Assembly: GCF_022059845.1 (NCBI RefSeq)
Contig: NZ_CP091853.1
Coordinates: forward strand, 211,023-275,022
From: Terrirubrum flagellatum
GTDB taxonomy: Bacteria > Pseudomonadota > Alphaproteobacteria > Rhizobiales > Beijerinckiaceae
Reading direction: 5' to 3'
DNA length: 64,000 nt
Made by a program: the position numbers and the translations under genes. The notes beneath the pieces are model-generated. The model saw nothing but the letters and a program-made list of their open reading frames with translations, was not told the origin of the DNA and searched no databases. Shown here in pieces: positions 17,339 through 25,596 of this stretch (positions are counted from its first letter, which is position 1; every line of letters begins with the position of its first letter).

Positions 17339-18328
17339 ATGAGCCTCTCGCCCAAGCCGCGGCTGTTGCTCGCGGTTCCGCTGCCAGATGATCTCACAGC
17401 TCAACTTGAGAGCCGTTGCGAAGTCGTTGTCGCACCCTCGGGGCATTTCCCGCCTCCGGATCAGCTTGGGGCGCTGCTGCCGACCGTGTCCGGTGTTGCA
17501 ACAACGGCGTATTGCAAGTTTAACGCGGATCTCATCAGTCGCTGTCCCGATCTGCGCGTGATCGCCGCCTGCGGGGTTGGCCTCGACCATATCGACGTGC
17601 CCTGTGCGACCCGCCGCGGCGTCCTCGTTTGCAATACGCCGGGCCTGCAGAACTCGACCGTCGCGGAAATGGCGCTGGCGCTCATTTTTGCGCTGGCGCG
17701 TAATCTTCCTGCGAATGACGCTTTCGTGCGCGCCGGAACATGGCGCCAACACCAGGTCGGGCTTGCCATCGATATCAGAGGCAAGCGACTCGGTCTTCTC
17801 GGGCTTGGCGGTATCGGCGGCTATCTCGCAACGGCAGCCCAGGCGCTCGGCCTGACGGTCGTTTATCACAAGCGCAGTCGCGACCTTGCGGCTGAGGCGA
17901 GAGGGATCGCCTATGTCGAACGAGACGCACTGTTTCGCGGCTCCGACTTCGTCAGTCTCCATTTGCCTCTGAATGCCGAGACGCGCGGCTCTGTCGGCCG
18001 TCGCGAATTCGCGCTGATGAAGCCCGGCGGCTTTCTGATCAATACCGCGCGGGGGTCTATTGTTGACGAACCGGCGCTGATCGAAGTCTTGACCAGCGGC
18101 CATCTCGCAGGCGCAGGTCTCGACGTGATGGACGCAGAGCCGATTGGAGCCGATAATCCGCTCTGCTCCACGCCAAACATCATCTTGCAGCCGCATGCCG
18201 GCGGCGCGACCCGCGAGACCAGACGCCGTATGGAAGAACTCACGGTCCGCAATACGCTCGCGGCGCTTGAAGGCCGGATGCCTGACATCGTTGTTAATCC
18301 CGAAGCCTTTCAGGCGCGGCAAGCGTGA
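17339..18328 (+). CDS. D-isomer-specific 2-hydroxyacid dehydrogenase
   Basis: A 329-residue NAD(P)-dependent oxidoreductase interconverting a 2-oxo acid and a D-2-hydroxy acid. The Rossmann glycine motif is GLGGIGG (155-161) and the catalytic triad is Arg238 (NTARGS), Glu267 (DAEP) and His286 (PHAGG). After strand 2 of the nucleotide domain the sequence is YHKRSR, basic residues favouring NADPH, as in glyoxylate/hydroxypyruvate reductases of the GhrB type. It follows the VOC gene by 12 bases and precedes an SDR on the same strand. It could reduce a 2-oxo acid formed by the large minus-strand operon, but there is no direct evidence of a shared pathway. Confidence 0.88.
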   Translation: MSLSPKPRLLLAVPLPDDLTAQLESRCEVVVAPSGHFPPPDQLGALLPTVSGVATTAYCKFNADLISRCPDLRVIAACGVGLDHIDVPCATRRGVLVCNTPGLQNSTVAEMALALIFALARNLPANDAFVRAGTWRQHQVGLAIDIRGKRLGLLGLGGIGGYLATAAQALGLTVVYHKRSRDLAAEARGIAYVERDALFRGSDFVSLHLPLNAETRGSVGRREFALMKPGGFLINTARGSIVDEPALIEVLTSGHLAGAGLDVMDAEPIGADNPLCSTPNIILQPHAGGATRETRRRMEELTVRNTLAALEGRMPDIVVNPEAFQARQA

Positions 18329-18447
18329 ACTGAAGCGTCCGGTCTTGAGCCACAGGCTCCTAGGGCGCCGTCGGCGGCAAAGGAATTGCCTGCGCCTGAT
18401 CGGCTATATCTCACCATGCCACTTTGGATCGGACAGGCAGGCGCGCA

Positions 18448-19224
18448 ATGAATCTCGGCATCGCAGGCAAATCAGTCTTTATCACGGGTGGTTCAAAGGG
18501 GATCGGCTTCGCCTGCGCCGGGCGCTTCCTCATGGAAGGCGCGAAAGTCGCTATTGCATCACGATCTCAATCAAACCTCGACGCGGCGCTTGAACGTCTC
18601 TCCGGCGCATTTGGCGTCGCCGCGGACCTCGTCGAGGCTGACCAGGCGACCCACGCGATCGAAGCGGCCGAACAGGCCATCGGTCCGCTCTCGATTCTGG
18701 TCAATTCCGCCGGCGCCGCCGTTCGCACGCCTCCCGATGAACTCACGCCGGCCGCTTGGCGCAAAGCGTTCGATGCAAAATTCTTCTCCTACATCAATGT
18801 TATTGATCCCGTGGTGAAGCGCATGGCGGCGCGTGGGACAGGCGTCATCATCAATATTATTGGCAATGGCGGGAAAGCGCCGTCGCCCACGCATCTCGCT
18901 GGCGGCTCGGCGAATGCGGCCTTGATGCTCGCAACAGCTGGGTTAGGGGCGGCCTACGCTCCCCAAGGCGTTCGCGTGGTTGGCATCAATCCGGGCCTGA
19001 CGGAAACAGATCGCGTTACACAAGGATTGCGCGCCGAAGCGAAATTGGCGCAGATCGACGAGGTTTCAATGAGAGAAGTCGCTTACAAGCGCATTCCTTT
19101 GGGGCGAGCAGCTGATCCTTATGAAATCGCGGATATGGCCCTATTTCTGTCGTCGGAGCGGGCTGCGTACGTCACGGCCGTGACGATTACAATGGATGGC
19201 GCGCAGTCGCCGAGCATCATGTGA
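18448..19224 (+). CDS. divergent SDR-family protein lacking the YxxxK catalytic residues
   Basis: A 258-residue Rossmann protein with an intact SDR cofactor loop (TGGSKGIG, 13-20), Asn in VNSAG and the usual C-terminal SERAAYVT-T-DGA end. Where a classical SDR has Tyr-x-x-x-Lys, this protein has GGSAN (152-156), so both Tyr and Lys are replaced (Gly152, Asn156). The catalytic Ser region reads NIIGNGG. A group of SDR-like proteins with GSANAAL at this place exists, so it is a family trait rather than a sequencing error. It may bind a cofactor without standard hydride-transfer chemistry or use other residues. The start at ATG 18448 fits the family better than 18424. Confidence 0.8.
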   Translation: MNLGIAGKSVFITGGSKGIGFACAGRFLMEGAKVAIASRSQSNLDAALERLSGAFGVAADLVEADQATHAIEAAEQAIGPLSILVNSAGAAVRTPPDELTPAAWRKAFDAKFFSYINVIDPVVKRMAARGTGVIINIIGNGGKAPSPTHLAGGSANAALMLATAGLGAAYAPQGVRVVGINPGLTETDRVTQGLRAEAKLAQIDEVSMREVAYKRIPLGRAADPYEIADMALFLSSERAAYVTAVTITMDGAQSPSIM

Positions 19225-19373
19225 AAGACGACCGATTTCGGCCTCGAAAGTCCTGTTTGTGGAGCAAGATCAGATTTTAACAATGACGCTGTGGACCGCC
19301 CTTGTTGAAAGCTGTTGGCGTAATTGAAACGCTGCGACGCGCTGGAGAGTGAAAGATTGGCCGGGAGATTCGT

Positions 19374-19414
19374 GACGGATTTAGGCCGAGAGAGTGGCTA
19401 CCGGCCGATCCGTC
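19374..19414. promoter_or_regulatory. long hairpin in the leader of the ParB-Toprim gene
   Basis: GACGGAT (19374-19380) pairs with ATCCGTC (19408-19414), and inside it GGCCG (19384-19388) pairs with CGGCC (19402-19406). The result is a twelve-base-pair interrupted stem with a 13-base loop. It ends 14 bases before the ATG at 19429, just upstream of the GGAG ribosome binding site. It could control translation of the gene or be an operator for a ParB-like protein. Confidence 0.45.
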
Positions 19415-19428
19415 GCGGAGAAGCAGAT

Positions 19429-20652
19429 ATGGCTGCCCAACAGAAGATTGGGCTGAGTGCATCACGTGATATCCCCTTCAACAAGTTGATGCTCAGCCAG
19501 GCGAATGTGCGGCGGGTGAAAGCCGGCATATCGATCGAGCAACTGGCGGAGAGTATTGCGCAGCGGACGTTGCTGCAGGGCCTGAGCGTCCGGCCGGTGC
19601 TGGATGGGGACGGGAAAGAGACCGGCATGTTCGAAGTTCCGGCTGGAGGCCGGCGCTATCGGGCGCTGGAGCTGCTGGTGAAGCAGAAGCGAATGGCGAA
19701 GACGCAGGGCCGCAGTCTCTATGTCAGACTGCGCGGGCCTGATCACGGCAAAGGCGCGGCCGGTAAATGGACGGACGCAGCGACCGGCCAGCACGGCGAT
19801 CTCCTTGATCTGATCGGGCTCAGCCAGCGCCACGCGAGTCTTCGCGACACGTTGAACGAAGCGCGCTTGTTTCTGCGCCTGCCAAAAGCTGAACGGATCG
19901 ATGATCAAAACGGAGAATGGAGCGGTGATCGAGAGACAACCGCAGCCGCACGCCGCCTGTTCTCCATGTCGCGGCCGGTCAGAGGCACGATCGCTGAAGT
20001 CTATCTCGGTGAGCGCGGCGTCGACCTCCGGAGCATTGGCGTTGACGCCAAGACATTGCGTTTCCACCCCTGCTGCCGCTATCGCGATCATCGCCGGGCG
20101 CGAACCCAGGAACTCCCTGCGCTGATCGCCGCTGTCACCAACGACGCCGGCGAAATCACCGGCGTGCATCGCACCTGGCTCGATCCATCGGGCAAAGCGA
20201 AGGCGCAGGTCGCTTCGCCGCGTCGGCCCATGGGCGCGATCCTCGGTCACGGCGTGCGCCTGGGCTGGCCGAATGCTCGTGCCTCCATCGACATGATCAT
20301 CGCCGGCGAAGGCCTTGAGACTATGCTGTCGCTACGTACTGCGATGCCCGCGACGCCGATGATCGCGGCGACCTCAGCCAATCACCTCGCGGCGCTCCTG
20401 CTTCCTGCTTCATTGACTCGTCTCTACGTTGCGCTCGATCAGGATGCGGCCGGTCGACGCGCGGCGCAGCGATTGGGCGATCGCGCGCGCAGTCGAGGGA
20501 TCGAGGTTCTGACGCTGCAGCCTGCGCTCGGCGATTTCAACGAAGATCTCCGGCGCTTTGGCGTCGACGCGCTCGTCCGGACCTTGCGCGCGCAACTCGT
20601 TCCTGCCGACGCGACCCGACTCCTGTCCGCAGGGCACGCCGTCAGCGAATGA
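19429..20652 (+). CDS. chimeric ParB N-terminus fused to a Toprim (DUF7146) primase-like protein
   Basis: Residues 1 to about 92 are the N-terminal part of a plasmid-type ParB/Spo0J nuclease-like domain (SRDIPFNKL, LAESIAQR, the PAGGRRYRAL box) and stop abruptly after the box. From about residue 94 (GRSLYVRLRGPDHGKGAAGK) the protein is a DUF7146/Toprim primase-like protein with Toprim Glu in IIAGEGLETM and acidic pair in VALDQDAAG. Both partners are truncated: ParB lacks its DNA-binding helix-turn-helix, and the Toprim protein lacks about fifty N-terminal residues. The frame is continuous across the junction near 19700-19712. ATG 19429 has a GGAG site. I infer an in-frame deletion of the genes that normally separate the two; whether the chimera works is unknown. 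Confidence 0.8.
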   Translation: MAAQQKIGLSASRDIPFNKLMLSQANVRRVKAGISIEQLAESIAQRTLLQGLSVRPVLDGDGKETGMFEVPAGGRRYRALELLVKQKRMAKTQGRSLYVRLRGPDHGKGAAGKWTDAATGQHGDLLDLIGLSQRHASLRDTLNEARLFLRLPKAERIDDQNGEWSGDRETTAAARRLFSMSRPVRGTIAEVYLGERGVDLRSIGVDAKTLRFHPCCRYRDHRRARTQELPALIAAVTNDAGEITGVHRTWLDPSGKAKAQVASPRRPMGAILGHGVRLGWPNARASIDMIIAGEGLETMLSLRTAMPATPMIAATSANHLAALLLPASLTRLYVALDQDAAGRRAAQRLGDRARSRGIEVLTLQPALGDFNEDLRRFGVDALVRTLRAQLVPADATRLLSAGHAVSE

Positions 20653-20963
20653 GCCGGGCGCGGCTGCTGCCGATCATCCGGATCGATCGCGGATTGTTTT
20701 CCGCTGGCGAGGGGCCGCGCCGCGGCCTTGAGAGGCGGCGATGAAGCGGCGGACGGCCCGGTCTCCGCAACGGCTGCGGTCAGGTTTCTTCCCCGCGCTG
20801 GCTGATCGCCAGCGCTCCTCGCGCAGCAACAAACCTGTCCTTCGCCGTCCTCCGCTGCGCTCCGGCCGTTTCGCTTTGCTCGCCGATGCGGATCCGGCCC
20901 GTCCGCCGCAGAGAATCGCCGCAAAGGCCGCGAACGGCGCGGCCGCCACCAGCGGAGACCATC
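20653..20963. other. leader region upstream of the DUF2493 gene
   Basis: A 311-base GC-rich stretch without a credible gene; the 83-codon frame at 20741-20992 is Arg/Ser-rich and overlaps the next start. It contains a perfect 8-bp inverted repeat (20795-20815). It probably carries the promoter and leader of the DUF2493 gene. Confidence 0.4.
20795..20815. repeat. perfect 8-bp inverted repeat
   Basis: GCGCTGGC and GCCAGCGC are separated by TGATC, about 150 bases upstream of the DUF2493 start. It could be an operator or an RNA hairpin. There is no T-run, so it is not an intrinsic terminator. Confidence 0.4.
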
Positions 20964-21887
20964 ATGAACTTCGATCCAGACGACGGCTATGAGGCGCGTC
21001 ACGCCTCATCTCCGACCGAACGCGTCATTAGCGAATTACAGCTCCACGGCCATCGCCCGCATCCCGACGAGCCCGATACGCGGTCGCTTCCGGACGAACT
21101 CGCAATCAACGGCACTCTCGCTGATATTTTCGACGCTCTCATCGCAACGCTTGTCGATACACGGCTTGAACCCGATCTCGACGATTTGCTCTGGTCATCC
21201 GTCAATCTTTTCCACCGCGCCGTCGATCGCATCCAGCGACTGCTCGATCGCAACGAAGACGCCCAAAAGCGCAGCCAGCAGGAACAGGACGGTTCGGAAA
21301 TTCGCTCGGTCGAACTCGAACGCCTCATTGCGGAGGGCCAAAGCCTGATCGAGCGCCGCGACGGGATGGAGCTGTTTCGCGACCACGCCGCCGAGTTGTT
21401 CGAGGCCCATACCGGCTCATCCTGGCGGCCGCGCTCCGGCTCGCTCGTCAATCATCGTCTGCTCACCGCGGCGATGATCGACTCCAGAGATTTCCTCGCC
21501 GCCCGCCGTCGCATCGAGAACGATCCGCTGCTTCCGGCTGGGCCCCGGATCGCTTTCTCCGGAGGCATGGAGTGCAACGATGTCAAGCGCATCTGGGACG
21601 CGCTCGACAAGGTTCGCGCCAAGCATCCTGACATGGTGCTCTTACACGGCGGCTCGCCCAAAGGCGCGGAGCGCATCGCGGCCTGCTGGGCTGATCATCA
21701 CAAGGTGACGCAGGTCGCCTTTAAGCCGGACTGGACCCGTCACGCCAAGGCTGCGCCATTCAGGCGCAACGATCAGCTGCTTGAGACCATGCCGATCGGC
21801 GTCATCGTCTTCCCCGGCTCCGGGATCACAGAAAATCTCGCCGACAAGGCGCGCAAGCTCGGTATCCCCGTCTGGAGATTCGGGTGA
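20964..21887 (+). CDS. DUF2493 (SLOG/YspA-like) domain protein
   Basis: A 307-residue protein. The N-terminal about 190 residues are polar and largely helical. The C-terminal about 110 residues form the DUF2493 domain: IAFSGG, then LLHGGSPKGAERIAACWAD, then FKPDW and a VIVFPGSG segment. This is a Rossmann-like SLOG fold predicted to bind nucleotide-derived ligands. Such genes recur beside parB and Toprim genes in alphaproteobacterial plasmids and islands, and here the gene follows the ParB-Toprim chimera. ATG 20964 is chosen because GGAG precedes it and the upstream extension is Arg/Pro-rich. Function is unknown. Confidence 0.82.
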   Translation: MNFDPDDGYEARHASSPTERVISELQLHGHRPHPDEPDTRSLPDELAINGTLADIFDALIATLVDTRLEPDLDDLLWSSVNLFHRAVDRIQRLLDRNEDAQKRSQQEQDGSEIRSVELERLIAEGQSLIERRDGMELFRDHAAELFEAHTGSSWRPRSGSLVNHRLLTAAMIDSRDFLAARRRIENDPLLPAGPRIAFSGGMECNDVKRIWDALDKVRAKHPDMVLLHGGSPKGAERIAACWADHHKVTQVAFKPDWTRHAKAAPFRRNDQLLETMPIGVIVFPGSGITENLADKARKLGIPVWRFG

Positions 21888-21942
21888 GGGGGAGAAAACG
21901 CTCCTCACTTGACGCGTCATCGAACCGTCTCCTAGGACTCGC

Positions 21943-22389
21943 ATGCGCCGGCGCGTTATTGCATGCGGTTTGGCGACAAGAATCCATCGGCGCGAGGAAA
22001 ACTTGAAGAAATTCCGCGCCAACGGAATCCACAAGCTGCCCTGGGTCAACGGACGCGTGATCCGCTTTGTGCTTGATAACGCCGGGCCAAGATTTGTCGC
22101 CGCGGATGTCTGTCGCGCGATCGGCTACAGATTGAACGCCGCCGGCGCGCCGAATACGACCGTGGCTCTTGCAACGATCGATTCCACGGAGAAGGAACTC
22201 GCCGAACTGGAGGTTGATCCATCGCTGGTTCACCACCCCTATGTTCGATTCATGCTGATTTCCCCGATCGCTCTGATTCAGATCGTCGCGATGGCGCGCG
22301 AAAATGATCCCGGGCCCGTCGCCGAGGACCCGGCGATGCGCTTGTGGCTGTCGTCTGTTATCGCGAAACACGCCGAAGCGTCCGCGTGA
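21943..22389 (+). CDS. BRO-N/antirepressor-like protein
   Basis: A 148-residue protein. The segment VLDNAGPRFVAADVCRAIGY followed by TTVALATIDSTEKE resembles the BRO-N domain of phage and baculovirus antirepressors, in which a residue run like FVAKDV..ALG is followed by LDxxEK. It lacks the C-terminal KilA/antirepressor domains, so it is a stand-alone BRO-N-like protein. A diverged and frameshifted second copy lies at 36932-37209, on the far side of the nitrogen-catabolism block. The start at 21943 is the first ATG; no strong ribosome site is visible. DNA binding is presumed from the family, not shown. Confidence 0.65.
   Translation: MRRRVIACGLATRIHRREENLKKFRANGIHKLPWVNGRVIRFVLDNAGPRFVAADVCRAIGYRLNAAGAPNTTVALATIDSTEKELAELEVDPSLVHHPYVRFMLISPIALIQIVAMARENDPGPVAEDPAMRLWLSSVIAKHAEASA
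22118..22389 (+). repeat. left copy of a diverged direct repeat (BRO-like gene 3' part)
   Basis: This part of the BRO-like gene is repeated in the same orientation at 36932-37209, at about four-fifths identity by eye. Together the copies bracket the whole 14.5-kb creatininase-to-glutamine-synthetase block. Confidence 0.75.
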
Positions 22390-22583
22390 TAGCGACAGAC
22401 GGTGGGTACTTGCGGAAGGTTTGTGAACTGACGCCGTCAAAAGTTTCAACATGCCTGCATGGCGGTCGGCGAGCGCGATGAACATAACGCCATCCGTCGA
22501 TCGCATTGCTGAACATCATTGCGCCCGAGTGCCGAAAGGCCGTCGCTCTCGACAGATGCGTGTTGTGTCCGCATAGTTCGCTC

Positions 22584-23024
22584 ATGCCGATGGTGAGTCT
22601 CGATCTTGATCACGTTCACATCACGGTCTCCGATCGCGAGGCGTCCGCGGACTGGTACGAGCGCGTGCTGGGTTTGCGGCGCGACGCCCGCGTTCCCCAT
22701 TGGGCGTCCGATCCGACGCAACCGCTGTTTATCGGCAGCGGTCGGTCGCGATCCTGCATCGCGCTTTTTCAGCGGCGGCCCGATGATCCGCCCCGCGCCG
22801 GCGATCATACGGTGGGGTTCGCCGTTTCAGGCGCCGATTTCCTCGCATTCGCCGCACGGCTCGACGCCCTCTCTCTGACTCATCGCGACGGAGAGCCGTT
22901 GACGCGCGCCAACACCGTTGATCATGGCGCGGCCTGGTCGTTCCATTTTCTCGATCCCGACGGGAATCGGATCGAACTCACCAGCTACGATCACGAGATG
23001 ATAGCCGCCGCACTGACGGCATAG
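22584..23024 (+). CDS. VOC-superfamily protein
   Basis: A 146-residue single-domain VOC protein. LDHVHITVSD opens module 1 with a metal-ligand His, followed by WYERVLGL. HTVGFAVS supplies the second His, and FLDPDGNRIEL carries the ligand Glu. This full His/His/Glu set is that of metal-dependent members such as glyoxalase I or fosfomycin-type enzymes. The frame is open to 22506, but ATG 22584 or 22590 fits the domain start. It is the first gene of the nitrogen-catabolism block, 35 bases before the creatininase gene and on the same strand. It may be an accessory isomerase or hydrolase; the substrate is unknown. Confidence 0.78.
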   Translation: MPMVSLDLDHVHITVSDREASADWYERVLGLRRDARVPHWASDPTQPLFIGSGRSRSCIALFQRRPDDPPRAGDHTVGFAVSGADFLAFAARLDALSLTHRDGEPLTRANTVDHGAAWSFHFLDPDGNRIELTSYDHEMIAAALTA

Positions 23025-23059
23025 GACTTGCGTCGCGACTTCGCGCAGGAGAGTCGGTG

Positions 23060-23827
23060 ATGACGGTTCGGATGGCGGAGATGACGTGGTGCGACTATGC
23101 GCGACGGGTGGATGAAGGCCAGCCGGTGCTTCTGCCTGTGGGGTCCATCGAACAGCATGGCTTTCACATGCCGCTGTCGGTCGACGTTATCATTCCGCTG
23201 GCGCTGGCGAGCGAGGTTGCGCGGCGCGTCGGCGCGATCGTCGCGGAACCTTTCGCCTACGGCTATAAATCGCAACCGCGCTCCGGCGGCGGCCAGTCGT
23301 TTCGCGGCACGACGAGCCTCGACGGCGCCACTTTGACGGCGCTCATGCGTGATCTGCTGCGCGAGTTCGCGCGTCACGGCGTGCGGCGCGTCGCGCTGAT
23401 CGACGGTCATTTCGAGAATGCGATGTTCCTGATCGAGGGCGTCGATCTGGCGCTGCGCGATCTCGCCGCGCAGGGCGTTCACGACATGAAGGTCGCGCGC
23501 ATCGATTATTGGGAGTTCATTACGCTGGAAGCGCAGGCGGCGACGTTCGACGAGGGTTTTCCGGGCTGGGCGCTCGAACACGCCTCGATCATGGAGACCT
23601 CGATGATGCTGCATTTGCGGCCCGATCTCGTCGATCTGTCACAAGTCGTCGAGGACGGGCCCGCGAAACTCGCGCTGTGGGATGCGTATCCGCTTCCCGA
23701 CGGAACTGTGCCTTCGTCGGGCGTGCTGTCGACGACGCGCGGCGCAACAGCGGCGAAGGGCCGGATGCTCTTCGACGTCTACACCGCCGGCGTTGAACGG
23801 GCGGTCCGCGAAAGCTTCGCGCTATGA
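23060..23827 (+). CDS. creatininase-family amidohydrolase
   Basis: A 255-residue protein, close to the about 260 residues of Pseudomonas creatininase. The metal and catalytic residues align with a constant offset of three: Glu31 and His33 (SIEQHG), Asp42, His117 and Glu119 (DGHFEN). These correspond to Glu34, His36, Asp45, His120 and Glu122 of the characterised enzyme. Creatininase hydrolyses the cyclic amide of creatinine to creatine using a Mn/Zn pair; other family members open related lactams or remove formyl groups. ATG 23060 follows AGGAGA at good spacing; GTG 23057 is possible. Its end overlaps the convergent codA-like gene by 6 bases. No creatinase gene is in the window. Confidence 0.85.
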   Translation: MTVRMAEMTWCDYARRVDEGQPVLLPVGSIEQHGFHMPLSVDVIIPLALASEVARRVGAIVAEPFAYGYKSQPRSGGGQSFRGTTSLDGATLTALMRDLLREFARHGVRRVALIDGHFENAMFLIEGVDLALRDLAAQGVHDMKVARIDYWEFITLEAQAATFDEGFPGWALEHASIMETSMMLHLRPDLVDLSQVVEDGPAKLALWDAYPLPDGTVPSSGVLSTTRGATAAKGRMLFDVYTAGVERAVRESFAL

Positions 23828-25120
23828 GACGCTGAAGGCGCGGATCACGGCTGGATCGACGCTCGTCGGCCGGCCGGGAAGCATCAGCGCCGACTGCGTC
23901 GGCTCGGAGCGGGCGATGACGTTGCCGCGTCGCACGACGGCAAGGCGCGGCGGCCGCAGCCGGATCGCCTCGAAGCCATCCGCCGCCTGCAGAACGACGC
24001 AGTCTGCCGGTTTGCCGATTTCGATTCCGTAATCCCCGAGACCGAGAATCTTCGCTGGCAGCGTCGTGACGAGGTCGAGGCAGTCACGCATGCCTCGATG
24101 GCTCGACAGATGCGCTGCATGCACCGTCATGGAAGCGACGTCGAGCATATCGGCGCGCCCCAGCGGATACCAGGGGTCGAGCACGCTGTCGTGTCCCGTC
24201 GCAACCGTGCATCCGGCCGCCATCAGCTCTGGAATGCGCGCCAGGCCGCGGCGCTTCGGATAACTATCGAAGCGACCCTGCAGAAACATGTTGGCCAACG
24301 GATTGGTCACCACCTGCAGATCCGCCTTCGCCATCATCGTGATCAGGCGCGCAGCGTAGAAATTGTCCATCGAATGCATTGAGGTGAGATGCGAGCCGAC
24401 GGCGCGGCCGCCGAGCCCCAATCGTTTCGTCTCGTAGGCCAGCGTCTCGACGCAGCGGGAATTGGGATCGTCGTTCTCGTCGCAATGGAGATCGATCATC
24501 AGGCCGCGATCGGCGGCCAGCCTCGCAAGGCGGCGCACGGATTCATGGCCGAGTTCCGCTGTCGGTTCGAGATGGGGAATACCGCCGACCACCTCGACGC
24601 CCTTGTCGAGCGCGCGGGCGATGTTGTCAGGCGTCTCGGGCGCCGAGAAATAACCCATTTGCGGAAACGCGACGAGCTGGAGATCGAGGTAGGGCGCGAC
24701 CTCCTTCTTTACGTCGAGCAGCACGTCGACGGCGACGAGCCGCTTGTCGGTCACGTCGACATGGCTGCGGATGGCCAGCAAGCCCTGGCTGACGGCAAGA
24801 TCGCAATAGGCGAGGGCGCGGCGGCGGAAATCTTCGGCGGGGATGGCGTCGCGGATGTCGTTCCAGATCGCGATGCCTTCGGCGAGCGTGCCGGAAACAT
24901 TGAAGCGGCCCTGGAAGCCGAGCGCGAGCGTCGCATCGAGATGGAAATGCGCGTCGACGAAGGGCGGGCTGACGAACCGGCCGGTCGCGTCGATTGTTTC
25001 GCGCGCCTCACCCTGGATCGCCGGCGCGATTTCGACAAAGCGACCATCCTTGATCGCAAGGTCGATTCCGACGCGGCCGTCGGCCAGCGTCGCGCCGCGG
25101 ATAAGAAGATCGAACGCCAT
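23822..25120 (-). CDS. codA: cytosine deaminase-like amidohydrolase (CodA family)
   Basis: A 432-residue TIM-barrel amidohydrolase strongly resembling E. coli CodA (427 residues). It has HFHLDATLAL for the first metal histidines, HCDENDDPNSR with the catalytic Glu, HLTSMHSMDN, the NPLANMFLQGRFDSYPKRRG block and GHDSVLDPWYPLG with the metal Asp. CodA deaminates cytosine to uracil and also acts on creatinine, giving N-methylhydantoin and ammonia. With a creatininase next to it, the creatinine reaction is attractive, but cytosine, isoguanine or another N-heterocycle is equally possible. It is the last gene of a three-gene minus-strand deaminase operon, with 3 bases between it and the nucleoside deaminase gene. 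Confidence 0.87.
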   Translation of the reverse strand: MAFDLLIRGATLADGRVGIDLAIKDGRFVEIAPAIQGEARETIDATGRFVSPPFVDAHFHLDATLALGFQGRFNVSGTLAEGIAIWNDIRDAIPAEDFRRRALAYCDLAVSQGLLAIRSHVDVTDKRLVAVDVLLDVKKEVAPYLDLQLVAFPQMGYFSAPETPDNIARALDKGVEVVGGIPHLEPTAELGHESVRRLARLAADRGLMIDLHCDENDDPNSRCVETLAYETKRLGLGGRAVGSHLTSMHSMDNFYAARLITMMAKADLQVVTNPLANMFLQGRFDSYPKRRGLARIPELMAAGCTVATGHDSVLDPWYPLGRADMLDVASMTVHAAHLSSHRGMRDCLDLVTTLPAKILGLGDYGIEIGKPADCVVLQAADGFEAIRLRPPRLAVVRRGNVIARSEPTQSALMLPGRPTSVDPAVIRAFSVS

Positions 25121-25123
25121 GGA

Positions 25124-25588
25124 TCAGGCCCTAGCCCAGGCTTCGAGCACCGCGGCGTCCTTGAGCTGTTGCGACGGCATGCGTCTTTCAGCGAGCGTAG
25201 AACCGGATTCGGCGCGCAGCGCAGGAATGTCGATCGTCGGCATCCTCGCGGCGAGCGCCGGGCCCGACTGATCGAGCGAAGCGGCGTAATAGAGCTTGCG
25301 GACGCCAACCAGCGTCATCGTCGCAACGCAGAGCGAGCAGGGTTCGCAGGATGTGTAGAGATCGCAATCATCAAGACGCAGCGTCTTCAGGTTGCGGCAG
25401 GCGTCTCTGATCGCCTCAACCTCGCCATGCGAAGTCGGATCATAATGGGCGACGGAATGGTTGAGTCCTTCGCCAACGATTTTTACGTCGCGCACGACGA
25501 CGCAGCCGAACGGCGCGGTTCCCGGCTTTTGCAGAGACTCGCGCGACAAGGCGATGGCGCGGTCCATGAAGGCGTCGATGTCAGTCAT
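25124..25588 (-). CDS. nucleoside/nucleobase deaminase (CDA superfamily)
   Basis: A 154-residue zinc-dependent deaminase. The zinc ligand and catalytic Glu are in SHGEVEAI and the two Cys ligands in CEPCSLC, the HxE...PCxxC signature. Its size and the PFGCVVV segment match the guanine deaminase/tRNA-adenosine deaminase-like branch that acts on small bases, nucleosides or pterins. ATG 25588 is preceded by AGGAGGAG; the longer frame upstream is an Arg-rich shadow of the next gene. The gene sits between two amidohydrolase-superfamily deaminases, 8 and 3 bases away. Three deaminases of two unrelated folds in one operon suggest stepwise removal of amino groups from an N-rich ring. Confidence 0.87.
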   Translation of the reverse strand: MTDIDAFMDRAIALSRESLQKPGTAPFGCVVVRDVKIVGEGLNHSVAHYDPTSHGEVEAIRDACRNLKTLRLDDCDLYTSCEPCSLCVATMTLVGVRKLYYAASLDQSGPALAARMPTIDIPALRAESGSTLAERRMPSQQLKDAAVLEAWARA

Positions 25589-25596
25589 GGCTCCTC

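Noticed and set aside
17102..18322. 406-codon minus-strand frame
   Set aside because: It is an antisense shadow of the 2-hydroxyacid dehydrogenase gene, which has its full catalytic triad.
20741..20992. 83-codon frame upstream of the DUF2493 gene
   Set aside because: It is Arg/Ser/Pro-rich, overlaps the well-supported DUF2493 start and lies over an inverted repeat.
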